This document shows, piece after piece, positions 28,804-37,541 of a DNA stretch of 64,000 nt. The position numbers were made by a program, and so were the translations under genes. The notes under the pieces are model-generated. The model did no database searches. It had not been told where the DNA came from and saw only the letters and a list, made by a program, of their open reading frames with translations. The stretch's first letter is position 1; each line of letters opens with the position of its first letter. This DNA comes from Salinarimonas sp. (GTDB lineage Bacteria > Pseudomonadota > Alphaproteobacteria > Rhizobiales > Beijerinckiaceae): the NCBI RefSeq assembly GCF_040111675.1, contig NZ_CP157794.1, positions 3,989,501 to 4,053,500 on the forward strand. The letters are read 5' to 3'.

Positions 28804-29436
28804 ATGCCCGACGCCGATTTCCTCTGGGCCGCCTTCGTCACGCTGCTCGTCACGCTCGATCCGCCCGGGCTCGCGCCGATCTTCCTGTCGGTGACGAACG
28901 GCATGACGAAGGAGCAGCGCCGCGGCGTCGGCGTGCGCGCCTGCCTGATCGCCTTCGCGATCCTGCTCTTCTTCGGCTTCGGCGGGGAATTGCTGCTGCA
29001 GGCGCTGGGCGTCGGGCTGCCGGCCTTCCGCATCGCGGGGGGGATCCTGCTCTTCTACATCGCCTTCGAGATGATCTTCGAGCGCCGCACCGAGCGCAAG
29101 CGCGAGACGGCGCAGACGGCGATCACCCTCGACCACGTCCGCAACGTCGCCGCCTTCCCGCTCGCGATCCCGCTGATGGCCGGCCCCGGCGCGATCACGG
29201 CGGTGATCCTGCTCGCGGGGCGCGCGGCGGGGGAGCCGGTTCTGCAGATCTCGCTCGTCGCGGTGATCGCGGTCGGGGTGGCGATCTGCTTTCTCGCCTT
29301 CCTCGCGGCCGAGCGCGTGGCGCGGCTCCTCGGCGTGACGGGCAACATCGTGCTCACGCGGCTCCTCGGCGTCATCCTCGCGGCGCTCGCGGTGCAGTTC
29401 GCGGTGGACGGGATCTCGGCGCTGGTGGCGGCCTGA
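28804..29436 (+). CDS. MarC family membrane protein
   Basis: A 210-residue protein with six predicted membrane helices. It shows the family features DPPGLAPIFLSVT near the N-terminus and AFPLAIPLMAGPGAITAVI in the middle, and is of normal length. AGGA lies six bases before the ATG. MarC/YhgN proteins have no settled function despite the historic drug-resistance name. Confidence 0.92.
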   Translation: MPDADFLWAAFVTLLVTLDPPGLAPIFLSVTNGMTKEQRRGVGVRACLIAFAILLFFGFGGELLLQALGVGLPAFRIAGGILLFYIAFEMIFERRTERKRETAQTAITLDHVRNVAAFPLAIPLMAGPGAITAVILLAGRAAGEPVLQISLVAVIAVGVAICFLAFLAAERVARLLGVTGNIVLTRLLGVILAALAVQFAVDGISALVAA

Positions 29437-29931
29437 TCAGCAGCTGCCGCGCCCGTCCTGGAAATACATCCCGCGCCGGAAGCGGTAGCGCACGTTGAGG
29501 ATCTCCGAGCCGCCGTTGAAGGAGAAATTCCGCTGGATCGAGACGAAGCGCGGCGGGCGCTCGCCGTACTCGATGCAGTAGGAGCCCACCAGGCTCAGCG
29601 CCTGCTTCCAGCCGCCCCAGCGGCGGTTGAGGAAGACGAAGGTCTCGCAGCCGATCGAGGGGCAGTGCATCGACTGCGCACCACGGCAGTCGAACCGGTT
29701 CTGGTCGAGGACGGCGTCGGGGCGGCCGTCGTCCTCGAGGTCGACGCGCTCGATCGCCATCATCGGATCGCCGGGAAAGCCGCCCGCGCGCTGGCAGGCC
29801 TCGACCATGGCGAGCGCCTTGTCCTGGACGACGGGCGGCAGGTCGGAGAAGGAGGCGCGCGCGACGGCCGGCGCGAGGAGCGCCGCGAGGAGAGCCAGGG
29901 CCGGGACGAGGGCTGGCAGGGTCGCGCGCAT
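29437..29931 (-). CDS. Exported protein of unknown function
   Basis: A 164-residue product with a clear signal peptide (MRATLPALVPALALLAALLA, cleavage after ARA), then a mature part with cysteines in EACQRAGG, RFDCRGAQSMHCPSIGCETF, SYCIEY and a C-terminal GRGSC, which likely form disulfides. FDVDLEDDGRPDAVLD-like Asp-rich sequence (RVDLEDDGRPDAVLDQN) suggests a calcium loop. The start is unsure: a GTG at 29985 overlapping the kynureninase stop (GTGA) would add 18 residues, and neither has a strong ribosome-binding site. It abuts marC in convergent orientation with no gap. Confidence 0.7.
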   Translation of the reverse strand: MRATLPALVPALALLAALLAPAVARASFSDLPPVVQDKALAMVEACQRAGGFPGDPMMAIERVDLEDDGRPDAVLDQNRFDCRGAQSMHCPSIGCETFVFLNRRWGGWKQALSLVGSYCIEYGERPPRFVSIQRNFSFNGGSEILNVRYRFRRGMYFQDGRGSC

Positions 29932-29981
29932 GAGGGAGGATAGGGTCGATCCGGCTAACGATTGATGAACGCCAAAGCCGT

Positions 29982-31163
29982 TCACCCCAGCGCCGCCGCC
30001 ACCCGCCGGGCGGCCTCGCCCATGTCCTCCACCGCGTGATAAAGCCCGAAGCCGAAGCGCAGGACATCCGCGCGCACGTCGGTGACGATGTCGGCCGCCA
30101 TCAGCCGCTGGTGCAGGTCCCCGGCGTCCGGGCGGCGGAAGGCGAGGAAGTTCGCGCGCCGCGCCTCGTCGAGACCCACGACCAGCTCCGCGCGGCGCAG
30201 CGTTGCGCCTTCCGCCTCGAGCCCGGCGACGAAGGCGCGCTGGCAGGCATGGGCGTGGGCGTGCGCCTCCGCCGCGTCGACGCCGACCGTCGAGAGCCAG
30301 TCCATCACGGCGTTGAAGCGGTAGAAGGCGGTGGGGTCGAAGGTCGCGCCCATGAAGCGGAAGCCGTCCTCGGCATACGGCACCTCCCCCTCCTGGCGCG
30401 CGGTGAGCGCGCCGAAGGCGGCGTACCATCCGGTCGCCCGCGGCCGCTCCCCGTAGCCCGGCGGGCAATGCATGAAGGCGACGCCCTCACCGCTCATCAC
30501 GTACTTGTAGCCCCCCGACATGTAGAACACCCGGCCCGCCAGCCGCGACAGGTCCGTCGGCAGGGCGAGGAAGCCGTGATAGCCGTCGATCACGACGAAG
30601 GTGTCGCGGTCGGGGACGGCGGCGACGAGGGCCTCCATGTCGGCGATCACGCGGCCCGAGCCGAACAGCACCTGGCTGAACAGCACGATGTCCCATCCTC
30701 CCCCTTTCGCGCCTTTCGCGGCCTCCTCGGCGAAGCGCGCCTCGAAGGTGGCGAAGGGCTCGACCGGCACGGTGACGAGGTCGATCAGCCCGTCCTCGGC
30801 GAGGCGGCGGGAATAGCGGTTGAAGGAGTGGAACTCCCCGTCGGTCGCGAGCACCCGCGTCGGGCGGTCGGTGGGCATGCAGGAGAACAGCCGCACCCAG
30901 AAATCGAAGGTGTTCTGGCCGAAGACGACGCTTTTCGGATCGGGCAGCGACAGCACCCGGGCGACGTGGCCCTGCGCCGCCTCCCAGACCGGCCCGAGCA
31001 CGTGGCCCCATTTGCGGTCCGCGAGGCGCGCCGCGTCGTCCCACGCCTGGAGCTGCGCCTCGCGCGTCACGTCCGGCCAGTAATGATGGCTGTGCGCGGC
31101 GAGGTGGAGGCGCCCGGGCGCGGCCTCGCGATAGCGGGAGAAGTGGGAGCGCAGGTCGAGCAT
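29982..31163 (-). CDS. kynU: Kynureninase-like PLP enzyme (class V aminotransferase fold)
   Basis: A 393-residue PLP-dependent enzyme. The N-terminal [20 protein letters not shown] and NTFDFWVRL, and the PLP lysine in [15 protein letters not shown] with Asp in VVIDGYHGF, fit the class-V fold. Kynureninase splits kynurenine to anthranilate and alanine. The assignment is supported mainly by the divergent neighbour, tryptophan 2,3-dioxygenase. Sequence alone also allows another class-V enzyme. AGAGAG stands before the ATG at 31163. Confidence 0.75.
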   Translation of the reverse strand: MLDLRSHFSRYREAAPGRLHLAAHSHHYWPDVTREAQLQAWDDAARLADRKWGHVLGPVWEAAQGHVARVLSLPDPKSVVFGQNTFDFWVRLFSCMPTDRPTRVLATDGEFHSFNRYSRRLAEDGLIDLVTVPVEPFATFEARFAEEAAKGAKGGGWDIVLFSQVLFGSGRVIADMEALVAAVPDRDTFVVIDGYHGFLALPTDLSRLAGRVFYMSGGYKYVMSGEGVAFMHCPPGYGERPRATGWYAAFGALTARQEGEVPYAEDGFRFMGATFDPTAFYRFNAVMDWLSTVGVDAAEAHAHAHACQRAFVAGLEAEGATLRRAELVVGLDEARRANFLAFRRPDAGDLHQRLMAADIVTDVRADVLRFGFGLYHAVEDMGEAARRVAAALG

Positions 31164-31252
31164 CGGGCGTTCTCTCTTTTTCGGCGGCGCGAGCTTGTGC
31201 CGGCGCGCCGGATATTTCAAGCTTCAACCATTCCCGCGACGAGGAGCCTCCC

Positions 31253-32071
31253 ATGGCGGACGACGGCGTCAAGACCGACTTCTCGAAGGACATGTCCTAC
31301 GGCGACTATCTCGGCCTGGACACCCTCCTTTCCGCCCACCATCCGCTCTCGACGCAGCACGACGAGCACCTGTTCATCACCATCCACCAGGTGCAGGAAC
31401 TCTGGATGAAGCTCTTCATCCACGAGCTCGACGCCGCGATGGGCGCGGTGCGGGAGGACCGCCCCCGGCCGGCCTTCAAGGCGCTGGCGCGCTGCGGGCG
31501 CATCCAGGAGCAGCTGGTCAGCGCCTGGAACGTGCTCTCCACCATGACGCCGGCGGACTACCTCGCCTTCCGCGAGCGGCTGGGGGCGTCGAGCGGCTTC
31601 CAGTCCTTCCAGTACCGCATGATCGAGTTCAAGCTCGGCGCCAAGAACGCGGGCATGCTCAAGCCCCACGCCCACAACCCTGCGCGCCACGCGCCGCTTC
31701 TCGCCGCCTACGAGGCGCCCTCGATCTACGACGAGGCGATCCGCCTCCTCGCCAGGCGCGGCCTTCCGGTGCCCGCCCACCAGCTCGAGCGCGACGTGCG
31801 CGAGCCGCACGCCTACGACCCGGCGCTGGAGGCCGTCTGGGAGCAGGTCTACCGCCGCTCGGAGGAGCTGTTCGACCTCTACGAGCTCGCCGAGGAGCTG
31901 GTCGATCTCGAGGACCTGATGCGCCAATGGCGCTTCCGGCACGTGACCACGGTCGAGCGCATCATCGGCTTTCGCCGTGGCACCGGCGGCTCGGCCGGGG
32001 TATCCTACCTCAAGGGCGTGCTGGAGAAGCCGTTCTTTCCGGAATTGTGGCAGCTGCGGACGAAGCTCTGA
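31253..32071 (+). CDS. kynA: Tryptophan 2,3-dioxygenase KynA
   Basis: A 272-residue haem enzyme that opens the indole ring of tryptophan to N-formylkynurenine. It shows the family motifs [37 protein letters not shown] with the distal His in the loop, [13 protein letters not shown], and the C-terminal [20 protein letters not shown] with the haem-ligand His. Length is normal. It is divergent from the kynureninase-like gene across 89 bases; a kynurenine formamidase is not in the window. Confidence 0.96.
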   Translation: MADDGVKTDFSKDMSYGDYLGLDTLLSAHHPLSTQHDEHLFITIHQVQELWMKLFIHELDAAMGAVREDRPRPAFKALARCGRIQEQLVSAWNVLSTMTPADYLAFRERLGASSGFQSFQYRMIEFKLGAKNAGMLKPHAHNPARHAPLLAAYEAPSIYDEAIRLLARRGLPVPAHQLERDVREPHAYDPALEAVWEQVYRRSEELFDLYELAEELVDLEDLMRQWRFRHVTTVERIIGFRRGTGGSAGVSYLKGVLEKPFFPELWQLRTKL

Positions 32072-32112
32072 TCCGGCGGGGACCGCCCCGCCGCCGCGGC
32101 CAGGAGGTCCTC

Positions 32113-32493
32113 ATGCAACGCGCCTTCACCAACGTCCTCGCGTCCGACGTCGACGGCACGGCCCGCTTCTACGAGCGGCTGCTCGGCATGACGCGGCACT
32201 TCGATTCGGACTGGTTCGTCATCCTCACCCATGCCGGCATCCCGGGGCTCGAGCTCGGCATCCTGGAGCGCGGCAACGCCATCGTCCCCGAGGCGGCCCG
32301 CGCCGCGCCCGCGGGCGTGCTCCTCACCTTCGTCGTCGCCGATTGCGATGCGGTCCACGCCACGGCCGTGGCGATGGGCGCCTCGGTGCTTGAGCCGCCC
32401 ACCGACATGCCCTACGGCCAGCGGCGGATGCTCCTGCGCGACCCGGAGGGCACGGTGGTGGACGTCAGCGCGCCGACGGCGTCGCGGGGGTGA
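32113..32493 (+). CDS. Glyoxalase/bleomycin resistance fold (VOC) protein
   Basis: A 126-residue vicinal-oxygen-chelate protein: LASDVDGTARFYERLLGM at the N-terminus, and LLRDPEGTVVDVSAP at the C-terminus matching the usual DPxGN motif with Thr for Asn. AGGAGG lies at 32102-32107 before the ATG. It follows kynA by 41 bases and is probably co-transcribed. The reaction is unknown. Confidence 0.85.
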   Translation: MQRAFTNVLASDVDGTARFYERLLGMTRHFDSDWFVILTHAGIPGLELGILERGNAIVPEAARAAPAGVLLTFVVADCDAVHATAVAMGASVLEPPTDMPYGQRRMLLRDPEGTVVDVSAPTASRG

Positions 32494-32512
32494 GGCGTCA
32501 CAAGGTGGGTAA

Positions 32513-32640
32513 ATCGAGCCGGAGTTCGCCCAAGCGCGCCAGAAGCGACAGGAGGCGAGCGAAGCCGCGAAGCGCGCCGAAACGCAGAAGCATCGACGCG
32601 CAAAAAAGTACCCCGGCCGCATGCCTGAGGCAGAGGCGTA
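32513..32640 (+). pseudogene. Possible 3' gene remnant upstream of the Abi gene
   Basis: From just after a TAA at 32510 to another TAA at 32638-32640, one frame encodes a 41-codon, strongly charged helical tail (EFAQARQKRQEASEAAKRAE..., then HRRAKKYPGRMPEAEA). It has no usable start codon at its 5' end and no ribosome-binding site. The composition and the KKYPGRMPE end look like the C-terminus of a real protein whose front is missing. This would mark a recombination scar beside the Abi gene. It overlaps the first hairpin described separately. Confidence 0.35.
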
Positions 32641-32686
32641 ACCGGGGTGTCCGGCACGATTTGTATGCCAGCCATACCGATCGTGC
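32602..32686. other. Two tandem hairpins upstream of the Abi-family gene (candidate structured RNA)
   Basis: First hairpin: ACCCCGG (32610-32616) with CCGGGGT (32642-32648), with an inner small palindrome GCCTGAGGC at 32623-32631. Second: GCACGAT-tt-GTATG (32654-32666) with CATAC-cg-ATCGTGC (32673-32686), 12 pairs around a five-base loop. Read on the minus strand, the first hairpin is followed by ACTTTTTT (32609-32602), which is terminator-like, and TTGCAC-N17-TACAAA on the minus strand across the second hairpin could be a promoter. Read on the plus strand, both hairpins lie in the leader of the Abi gene, the last ending 33 bases before its ATG. A small RNA or an attenuator is plausible. The repeats are visible; the RNA is inferred. 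Confidence 0.45.
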
Positions 32687-32719
32687 AAGCGCATTTTCCA
32701 CGCACCGAGGACTTCGAGA

Positions 32720-33388
32720 ATGCCCACACCGTCCGACATGGAGGCCGCACTATCGCTGGAGCGTTTCGCTCGATACGTGATCTGGGCGGAGAACGATCGC
32801 GAGCGCGCTCTTGCCCTCTACGAACTAAACGCAAGGCTGTCGGAGTCGCTCTACATTCCCCTCCAAATCCTGGAGGTCGCCCTACGCAACCGTATTCACG
32901 AGCGCATGTCCAAGCTTCATGGCAAAGGCTGGTTCGAGGTCGATGACCTCTTGAAAGCTCCGAACCAGCGTGAGCAGGTGGCGACTGCGATCGAAGATCT
33001 TGCACGCGAGGGAAAGGGGCCGACACCCGGCCGCGTGGTCGCAGCGCTTTCATTCAGCTTCTGGACGGCGATGTTCAGCCCGGCCTACGAGAATTTGTGG
33101 CGCGAGGGCCTTGTCGAAATCGCCTTGCGCTCGGATGGCAAGCGTCTCGCTCGCAAGGATTTCAGCCGTCGCCTGAACCCTGTCAGAATCCTGCGCAACC
33201 GTGTGGCTCACCACGAACCCATCCTCCACTGGGATCTCGCTCGGCATCATGCCGCCATCTACGAAGTGACGCGCTGGCTTTCCCCCATTGCGGCCGAATG
33301 GGCCGCGAGAATCGATCGGTTTCCGTCCGTTCTTCCTGCGGGCGGCTATGTGCTTGCAGACGTCGACGCGGCTGCTTCCGAGGAGTGA
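32720..33388 (+). CDS. Abi-family protein with HEPN-type RNase motif
   Basis: A 222-residue protein of the Abi_2/AbiD-AbiF type abortive-infection group. The N-terminal part has FARYVIWAENDRERALALYE, then SLYIPLQILEVALRNRIHER, a Trp-rich middle (FSFWTAMFSPAYENLW), and the hallmark LNPVRILRNRVAHHEPIL. RNRVAH fits the HEPN RNase motif R-N-x-x-x-H, so RNA cleavage during phage infection is the likely activity. The local base composition is visibly lower in GC than its neighbours, suggesting transfer. GAGGA lies about eight bases before the ATG; a second ATG at 32738 is possible. The strongly structured leader is described separately. No protein antitoxin adjoins it. Confidence 0.85.
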   Translation: MPTPSDMEAALSLERFARYVIWAENDRERALALYELNARLSESLYIPLQILEVALRNRIHERMSKLHGKGWFEVDDLLKAPNQREQVATAIEDLAREGKGPTPGRVVAALSFSFWTAMFSPAYENLWREGLVEIALRSDGKRLARKDFSRRLNPVRILRNRVAHHEPILHWDLARHHAAIYEVTRWLSPIAAEWAARIDRFPSVLPAGGYVLADVDAAASEE

Positions 33389-33426
33389 GACTCAGATAAT
33401 GTAAGGAAGACCCAACCGGCTGCGCC

Positions 33427-33834
33427 TCACCCCGCCGGAATCGGCCGCGGCCTTCCCTCGTCGTCGATCGCCACGAAGGTGAAAGTCGCGACCGTGACTT
33501 TCTCGCGCTGGTTGGTCATGAAGCGACGGGCCCAGGCCTCGATGTGGATCTTCATCGAGGTGCGGCCGACGTGCTCCACCTCGGTGTAGACGCACAGGAC
33601 GTCGCCGACCTTCACCGGGCGGATGAAGGTCATGGCGTCGACCGCGATGGTGACGACGCGGCCGCGGGCGCGCTCGACGCCGGCGATGCCGCCGGCCTGG
33701 TCCATCTGCGAGAGCACCCAGCCGCCGAAGATGTCGCCGTTGGCGTTGGTGTCGGAGGGCATGGCCAGCGTGCGCACGGTGAGCTCCCCGCGCGGCTCCT
33801 CGATGGCGGTCTCTCGCGTCGTCGTCTCGGCCAT
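33427..33834 (-). CDS. Acyl-CoA thioesterase, YciA-type hotdog fold
   Basis: A 135-residue hotdog-fold thioesterase hydrolysing acyl-CoAs. It shows the characteristic MPSDTNANGDIFGGWVLSQM with the catalytic Asp in NGDIFGGW, then FIRPVKVGDVLCVYTEVEHVG and KVTVATFTFVAID. Normal length for YciA. A single gene, convergent with the Abi gene. Confidence 0.92.
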   Translation of the reverse strand: MAETTTRETAIEEPRGELTVRTLAMPSDTNANGDIFGGWVLSQMDQAGGIAGVERARGRVVTIAVDAMTFIRPVKVGDVLCVYTEVEHVGRTSMKIHIEAWARRFMTNQREKVTVATFTFVAIDDEGRPRPIPAG

Positions 33835-33911
33835 GCCCGTCTCCCGTGCCGCTTCCCTGATGCGGCAGCGCCGGCGGCTTTGCAAGAGGCGTGCGAGAAG
33901 GGCGGGCCGGC

Positions 33912-35177
33912 TCAGGCGCCGGCCATGGAGAGCGCCTCCTGCTCCACCCGCTCGGTGCGGTTCGTCCAGCCCCGGCCGAAGGTCGAATAGGTGGAGAGGG
34001 ACTTGTAGTAGTCGAGCCGGCCGTCGGCGAAGCTCTCGATCAAGGGCACGGGCTGCTTCGTCGCGACGGCGGCCAGCGTGTTCGGCCCCATGATCCCGTC
34101 CTGCGTCGCGCCGACGAGCTGCTGCAGCAGCTTGACCGAACGGCTCGGCCCGGCATTGACGCCGAAATCGAAGACGCTGAGGTCGACGCCCGCAGGCAGG
34201 TCGTCGCACCGCATCACGTCCCAATAGTTCGCCCGATAGATCTGCTTCGCCTCCGCCTCGGTGAGGGTCTTCACGTCCTGCGCGGTGAGCGACGGATCGT
34301 GGCGCCAGGCGCGCAGCGTATCGAGCGTGATGCCCATGTTGGTCGCCCCGCCCGGGTCGGCGGGGTTGTCGACGTACCCGCCTTCGAGCTCGAGCACGAG
34401 CGTCACCGAGCGCTCGAAGCGCGCGTCGGCGTCGGAGGCCGTCGGCGGCTGGGCGGCGGTCGTCGGAGCGGCCGGCGGCGGCGCGAGATCCGCGGGGCGC
34501 GGCGGCGGCACGGGCGCGGGCGCCTGTGACGTCCGCGCGTTGAGCGCGTCGACGGCGGCGTCGATGCGCGCGGAATGCGCGCCGAGGGCGGCGGCGGTGC
34601 GCCCGGCGCCGCTCGCCGCGGATTGCGCCTGCAGCGCCGCCGAGAGCTGGTCCTTGATGCGCGAGCCGTGGGAGGAGCCGAGCCAGAAGTTCACCACCGT
34701 GGCGAAGGCCGCCGTGAGCGCGCCGATCGTGATGTTGACGAGCTGCAGCACGCTCGAATCGCCCGTCAGCCCCGGCTCGCGCACGATCAGCCAGGCGAGG
34801 ATGACGAAGAAGCCGGTCACGACGATGATCGACACGATGACCGGCGCCCACCCGACCACGTTGCCCGACTTGGCGAGCTCGGCGAAGGTGGCGCGCGCGT
34901 TCTCGGTGTCGGCGATCTGCGCCTTGAGCTCGTCCAGCTCGTTCGCGCGGCGCTGCGTCTCCGCGTCCGCGGCGATCTGCGCGAGCCTGATGCGCAGGTC
35001 CGCGAGCTTCGCCGGGTCCTGCGCCAGCGCGATCTGCGCGGCGGCGGCGTCGGACGTGCCCGCCGCCTGCGCGACCGCGTCGGTGACGGACGCCGCCACC
35101 CGGCCGCCCTTGTCCCCGGCGAAGGCGCGGGCGACGTCCGGCGCGAATTGCAGCGCCAATGTAATCAGCGGATTCAT
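33912..35177 (-). CDS. Holin-lysozyme fusion: 3TM-type holin domain plus glycosyl hydrolase family 108
   Basis: A 421-residue protein joining two phage lysis functions. The N-terminus (residues 1-175) resembles the GTA/phage 3TM holin: MNPLITLALQFAPDVARAFA, a charged helix, then membrane segments NVVGWAPVIVSIIVVTGFFV and VNITIGALTAAFATVVNFWL. A Pro-rich linker (about 220-250) leads to a GH108 muramidase domain with LELEGGYVDNPADPGGATNM, where the Glu of EGGY should be catalytic, and a C-terminal peptidoglycan-binding part (DFGVNAGPSRSVKLLQQLVG). No other phage genes adjoin it, so it may be a domesticated lysis or gene-transfer-agent release module. The domain order is seen; the role is inferred. 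Confidence 0.8.
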   Translation of the reverse strand: MNPLITLALQFAPDVARAFAGDKGGRVAASVTDAVAQAAGTSDAAAAQIALAQDPAKLADLRIRLAQIAADAETQRRANELDELKAQIADTENARATFAELAKSGNVVGWAPVIVSIIVVTGFFVILAWLIVREPGLTGDSSVLQLVNITIGALTAAFATVVNFWLGSSHGSRIKDQLSAALQAQSAASGAGRTAAALGAHSARIDAAVDALNARTSQAPAPVPPPRPADLAPPPAAPTTAAQPPTASDADARFERSVTLVLELEGGYVDNPADPGGATNMGITLDTLRAWRHDPSLTAQDVKTLTEAEAKQIYRANYWDVMRCDDLPAGVDLSVFDFGVNAGPSRSVKLLQQLVGATQDGIMGPNTLAAVATKQPVPLIESFADGRLDYYKSLSTYSTFGRGWTNRTERVEQEALSMAGA

Positions 35178-35222
35178 CTCTCAGCCCCCGTTTACGACTG
35201 AGAGTAAGCTTATCCACGGTCG

Positions 35223-35660
35223 TTAGGAAAGCCCTCGCGAAGCCGGTGCGAGCCCGCCGGGAGCGTCGCCGGCCACGACGGCGAAGCCCTCGTCGACCCA
35301 TCCCGTCATGCCGCCGATCATGATCTTCACCGGTCGCCCGAGCCGCGCCAGCGCGAGCGCCGCCTTGTCGGCCCCGTTGCAATGGGGGCCGGCGCAGTAG
35401 ACGACCAGCAGGGTCGTCGGCGGGATCTCCGCGAGGCGCTCGGCCGAGATCGACCGCCGCGGCAGGTTGGCCGCGCCGGGCACGTGACCGCGCGCATAGG
35501 CCGTCGCGCCGCGGACGTCGAAGAGCGCGAAATCCGCCGTTCCGGCGGCGAGCGCCGTGTGGACGTCGTCGCAATCGGTCTCGAAGGCGAGCTTGGCCGC
35601 GAAATGGCGCTCGGCCTCGGCGGAGGCGGCGGCGGGTACGGCGGTGACCTCGGTGGGCAT
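35223..35660 (-). CDS. Rhodanese-like domain protein
   Basis: A 145-residue single-domain sulfurtransferase-like protein: FALFDVRGATAYARGHVPGA, and the active loop VYCAGPHCNGADKAALALA with the catalytic Cys first in CAGPHCNG, then IGGMTGWVDEGF. AGGAG stands five bases before the ATG. It is divergent from an FtrA-like regulator across about 90 bases. This pairing suggests that the regulator controls it; I infer that from layout only. Confidence 0.88.
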   Translation of the reverse strand: MPTEVTAVPAAASAEAERHFAAKLAFETDCDDVHTALAAGTADFALFDVRGATAYARGHVPGAANLPRRSISAERLAEIPPTTLLVVYCAGPHCNGADKAALALARLGRPVKIMIGGMTGWVDEGFAVVAGDAPGGLAPASRGLS

Positions 35661-35751
35661 GGTGTCTCCTCTCTTCACGACGAGCTGCACGGAGCATGCC
35701 CCCCTGCCTGAACGCTTGCGAGCGGCGCGATCGCCGACTAGCGTCAAGATC

Positions 35752-36771
35752 ATGCCAATCACGCCCACCGCCCCGCGCCGTCCCCTGCCCCGCCCGCCCG
35801 AGAACCCGCTCGTCGTCGCGCTCGCCTATGACGGGCTGTGCACCTTCGAGTTCGGCGTCGCCGTCGAGATCTTCGGGCTGGCGCGGCCCGAGATGGGGCC
35901 GGGCTGGTATCGCTTCGCCGTCGCCGCCGCGGAGCCCGGGCCGCTGCGGGCGATGGGGGGCGTGCGCGTCCTGTGCGACGGCGGGCCGGAACTGCTGGAC
36001 GAGGCGGGGACCATCGTCGTCCCCGGCTGGCGCGGGGCGGACGCACCCGTCCCGGCGGCGATCCGCGATGCGCTCGGCCGCGCCCATGCCCGCGGCGCGC
36101 GCGTGCTGTCCCTGTGCTCCGGCGTGTTCGTGCTCGCCGCCGCGGGGCTGCTGGCGGGGAAGGCCTGCACGACCCATTGGCGCTACGCCGCCGCCCTCGC
36201 CGCCGCCTATCCGGACCTGACCGTGCGGCCGGACGTGCTCTATGTCGACGAGGGCGACGTCCTCACCGCCGCGGGCAGCGCGGCGGGGATCGACCTGTGC
36301 CTCCACCTGATCCGGCGCGATTTCGGGGCCGAGGCCGCGAATTCCGTGGCGCGCCGGCTCGTGGTGCCGCCCCACCGAGAGGGCGGGCAGGCGCAGTTCG
36401 TCGAGGCGCCGGTACCGCGCCCGCGGGAGGGCGCGCGGCTCGGGCCGCTGCTCGACGCCCTGCGCGCCCGGCTCGACCGGCCGCACACCATCGCCTCGAT
36501 GGCGACGGAGGCCGGCATGAGCGTGCGCACCTTCCTGCGGCGCTTCAAGGCCGCCACCGGGCTGGCGCCGGCGGAATGGCTGCTCGCCGAGCGCCTCGCC
36601 CGAGCGCGGACGCTGCTCGAGACGACCGACGCCTCCCTCGACGACGTCGCCGCCGCGGCGGGCTTCGGCGCGACGACGACGCTGCGCCACCATTTCCGAT
36701 CGCGCCTCGGCACCACGCCCGGGGCGTATCGGCGCCGCTTCCGGGGGGCGGTGTCGCTCGCGGCTTCGTGA
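35752..36771 (+). CDS. ftrA: GlxA/FtrA family transcriptional regulator (DJ-1-like plus AraC DNA-binding domain)
   Basis: A 339-residue regulator. The N-terminal class-I amidotransferase/DJ-1-like domain (residues 20-190) contains LCSGVFVLAAAGLLAGKACTTHW. The AraC-type double helix-turn-helix follows (about 235-330, HTIASMATEAGMSVRTFLRRF, DDVAAAAGFGATTTLRHHFR). The ATG at 35752 is used. The divergent rhodanese gene is its probable target. FtrA-type members are so named; the symbol is tentative. Confidence 0.82.
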   Translation: MPITPTAPRRPLPRPPENPLVVALAYDGLCTFEFGVAVEIFGLARPEMGPGWYRFAVAAAEPGPLRAMGGVRVLCDGGPELLDEAGTIVVPGWRGADAPVPAAIRDALGRAHARGARVLSLCSGVFVLAAAGLLAGKACTTHWRYAAALAAAYPDLTVRPDVLYVDEGDVLTAAGSAAGIDLCLHLIRRDFGAEAANSVARRLVVPPHREGGQAQFVEAPVPRPREGARLGPLLDALRARLDRPHTIASMATEAGMSVRTFLRRFKAATGLAPAEWLLAERLARARTLLETTDASLDDVAAAAGFGATTTLRHHFRSRLGTTPGAYRRRFRGAVSLAAS

Positions 36772-36839
36772 GGAGATGTCAGGAGCGCGGCCCCTCCGGC
36801 CGTCGTAGCGTGGCGCTCCCAACACTTCCCGGAGCCCGC

Positions 36840-37529
36840 ATGACCCGCCGCCTTCGCCTCGCCGCCGCCCTCGCGCTCTCCACCCTCTTCGCCGCGCCCG
36901 CTCTCGCCGAGACGCCGGTTCCCTTCGGCCCGAGCCTCGATGCGGCCGGCTGGGAGGCGATCACCTTCCGCGGCATTCCCGCCACCACCTACGCCGCGCA
37001 AGCATCCGGCGCGCTCGCCGTCGATGCGGCGCAGAGTTCCTCGGTCATCGCCAAGCGGCTGCCGGCGTCCGCCTTCGACGCGACCCGCGCGGCCTGGCGC
37101 TGGCGCGTGGACGAGGGCCCGCCGCCCACCGATCTGGGCCAGCGCGGCGGCGACGACCGGGCGCTCGCGCTCTATTTCGCCTTCGCCCCCGAGGCCGACC
37201 GCCGCCAGGCCGAGGCCGGGCGCTCGAGCCTGCGCTCCCTGCTGCTGTCGGGCCGCGGCCGGCTCCTCGTCTACGTCTTCGGCGGCGACGGCGCCCGCGG
37301 GCAGATGGTCGAGAACCCCTACACGCGCGGGCGCGGCGTCTACGTCATCCGCCGCCCGTCGGGCGCGCCGGAGGGCCGCTGGCTGGCGGAGGACGTCGAC
37401 CTCGCCGCCGACCACCGCGCCGCCTTCGGCGAGGAGCCGGGCATCCTGGTGGGCGTCGCCGTGGCCTCGGACGCGGACGACACCGGCGGGCGGAACGTGG
37501 GAGCGATCGAGGGGCTGGTGGTGCGGTGA
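36840..37529 (+). CDS. DUF3047 family exported protein
   Basis: A 229-residue product with a signal peptide (MTRRLRLAAALALSTLFAAP, cleavage after LAE). The mature part has AAWRWRVDEGPPPTD and RGGDDRALALYFAFAP, motifs of DUF3047 proteins, and ends with VGVAVASDADDTGGRNVGAIEGLVVR. Periplasmic; no experimental role is known to me for the family. Confidence 0.8.
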   Translation: MTRRLRLAAALALSTLFAAPALAETPVPFGPSLDAAGWEAITFRGIPATTYAAQASGALAVDAAQSSSVIAKRLPASAFDATRAAWRWRVDEGPPPTDLGQRGGDDRALALYFAFAPEADRRQAEAGRSSLRSLLLSGRGRLLVYVFGGDGARGQMVENPYTRGRGVYVIRRPSGAPEGRWLAEDVDLAADHRAAFGEEPGILVGVAVASDADDTGGRNVGAIEGLVVR

Positions 37530-37541
37530 GGAGGGCGGGGC

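Noticed and set aside
32498-32701. 67-residue minus-strand frame upstream of the Abi gene
   Set aside because: It runs across the hairpins and the gene remnant, and has no ribosome-binding site. A structured RNA or remnant explains the region better.
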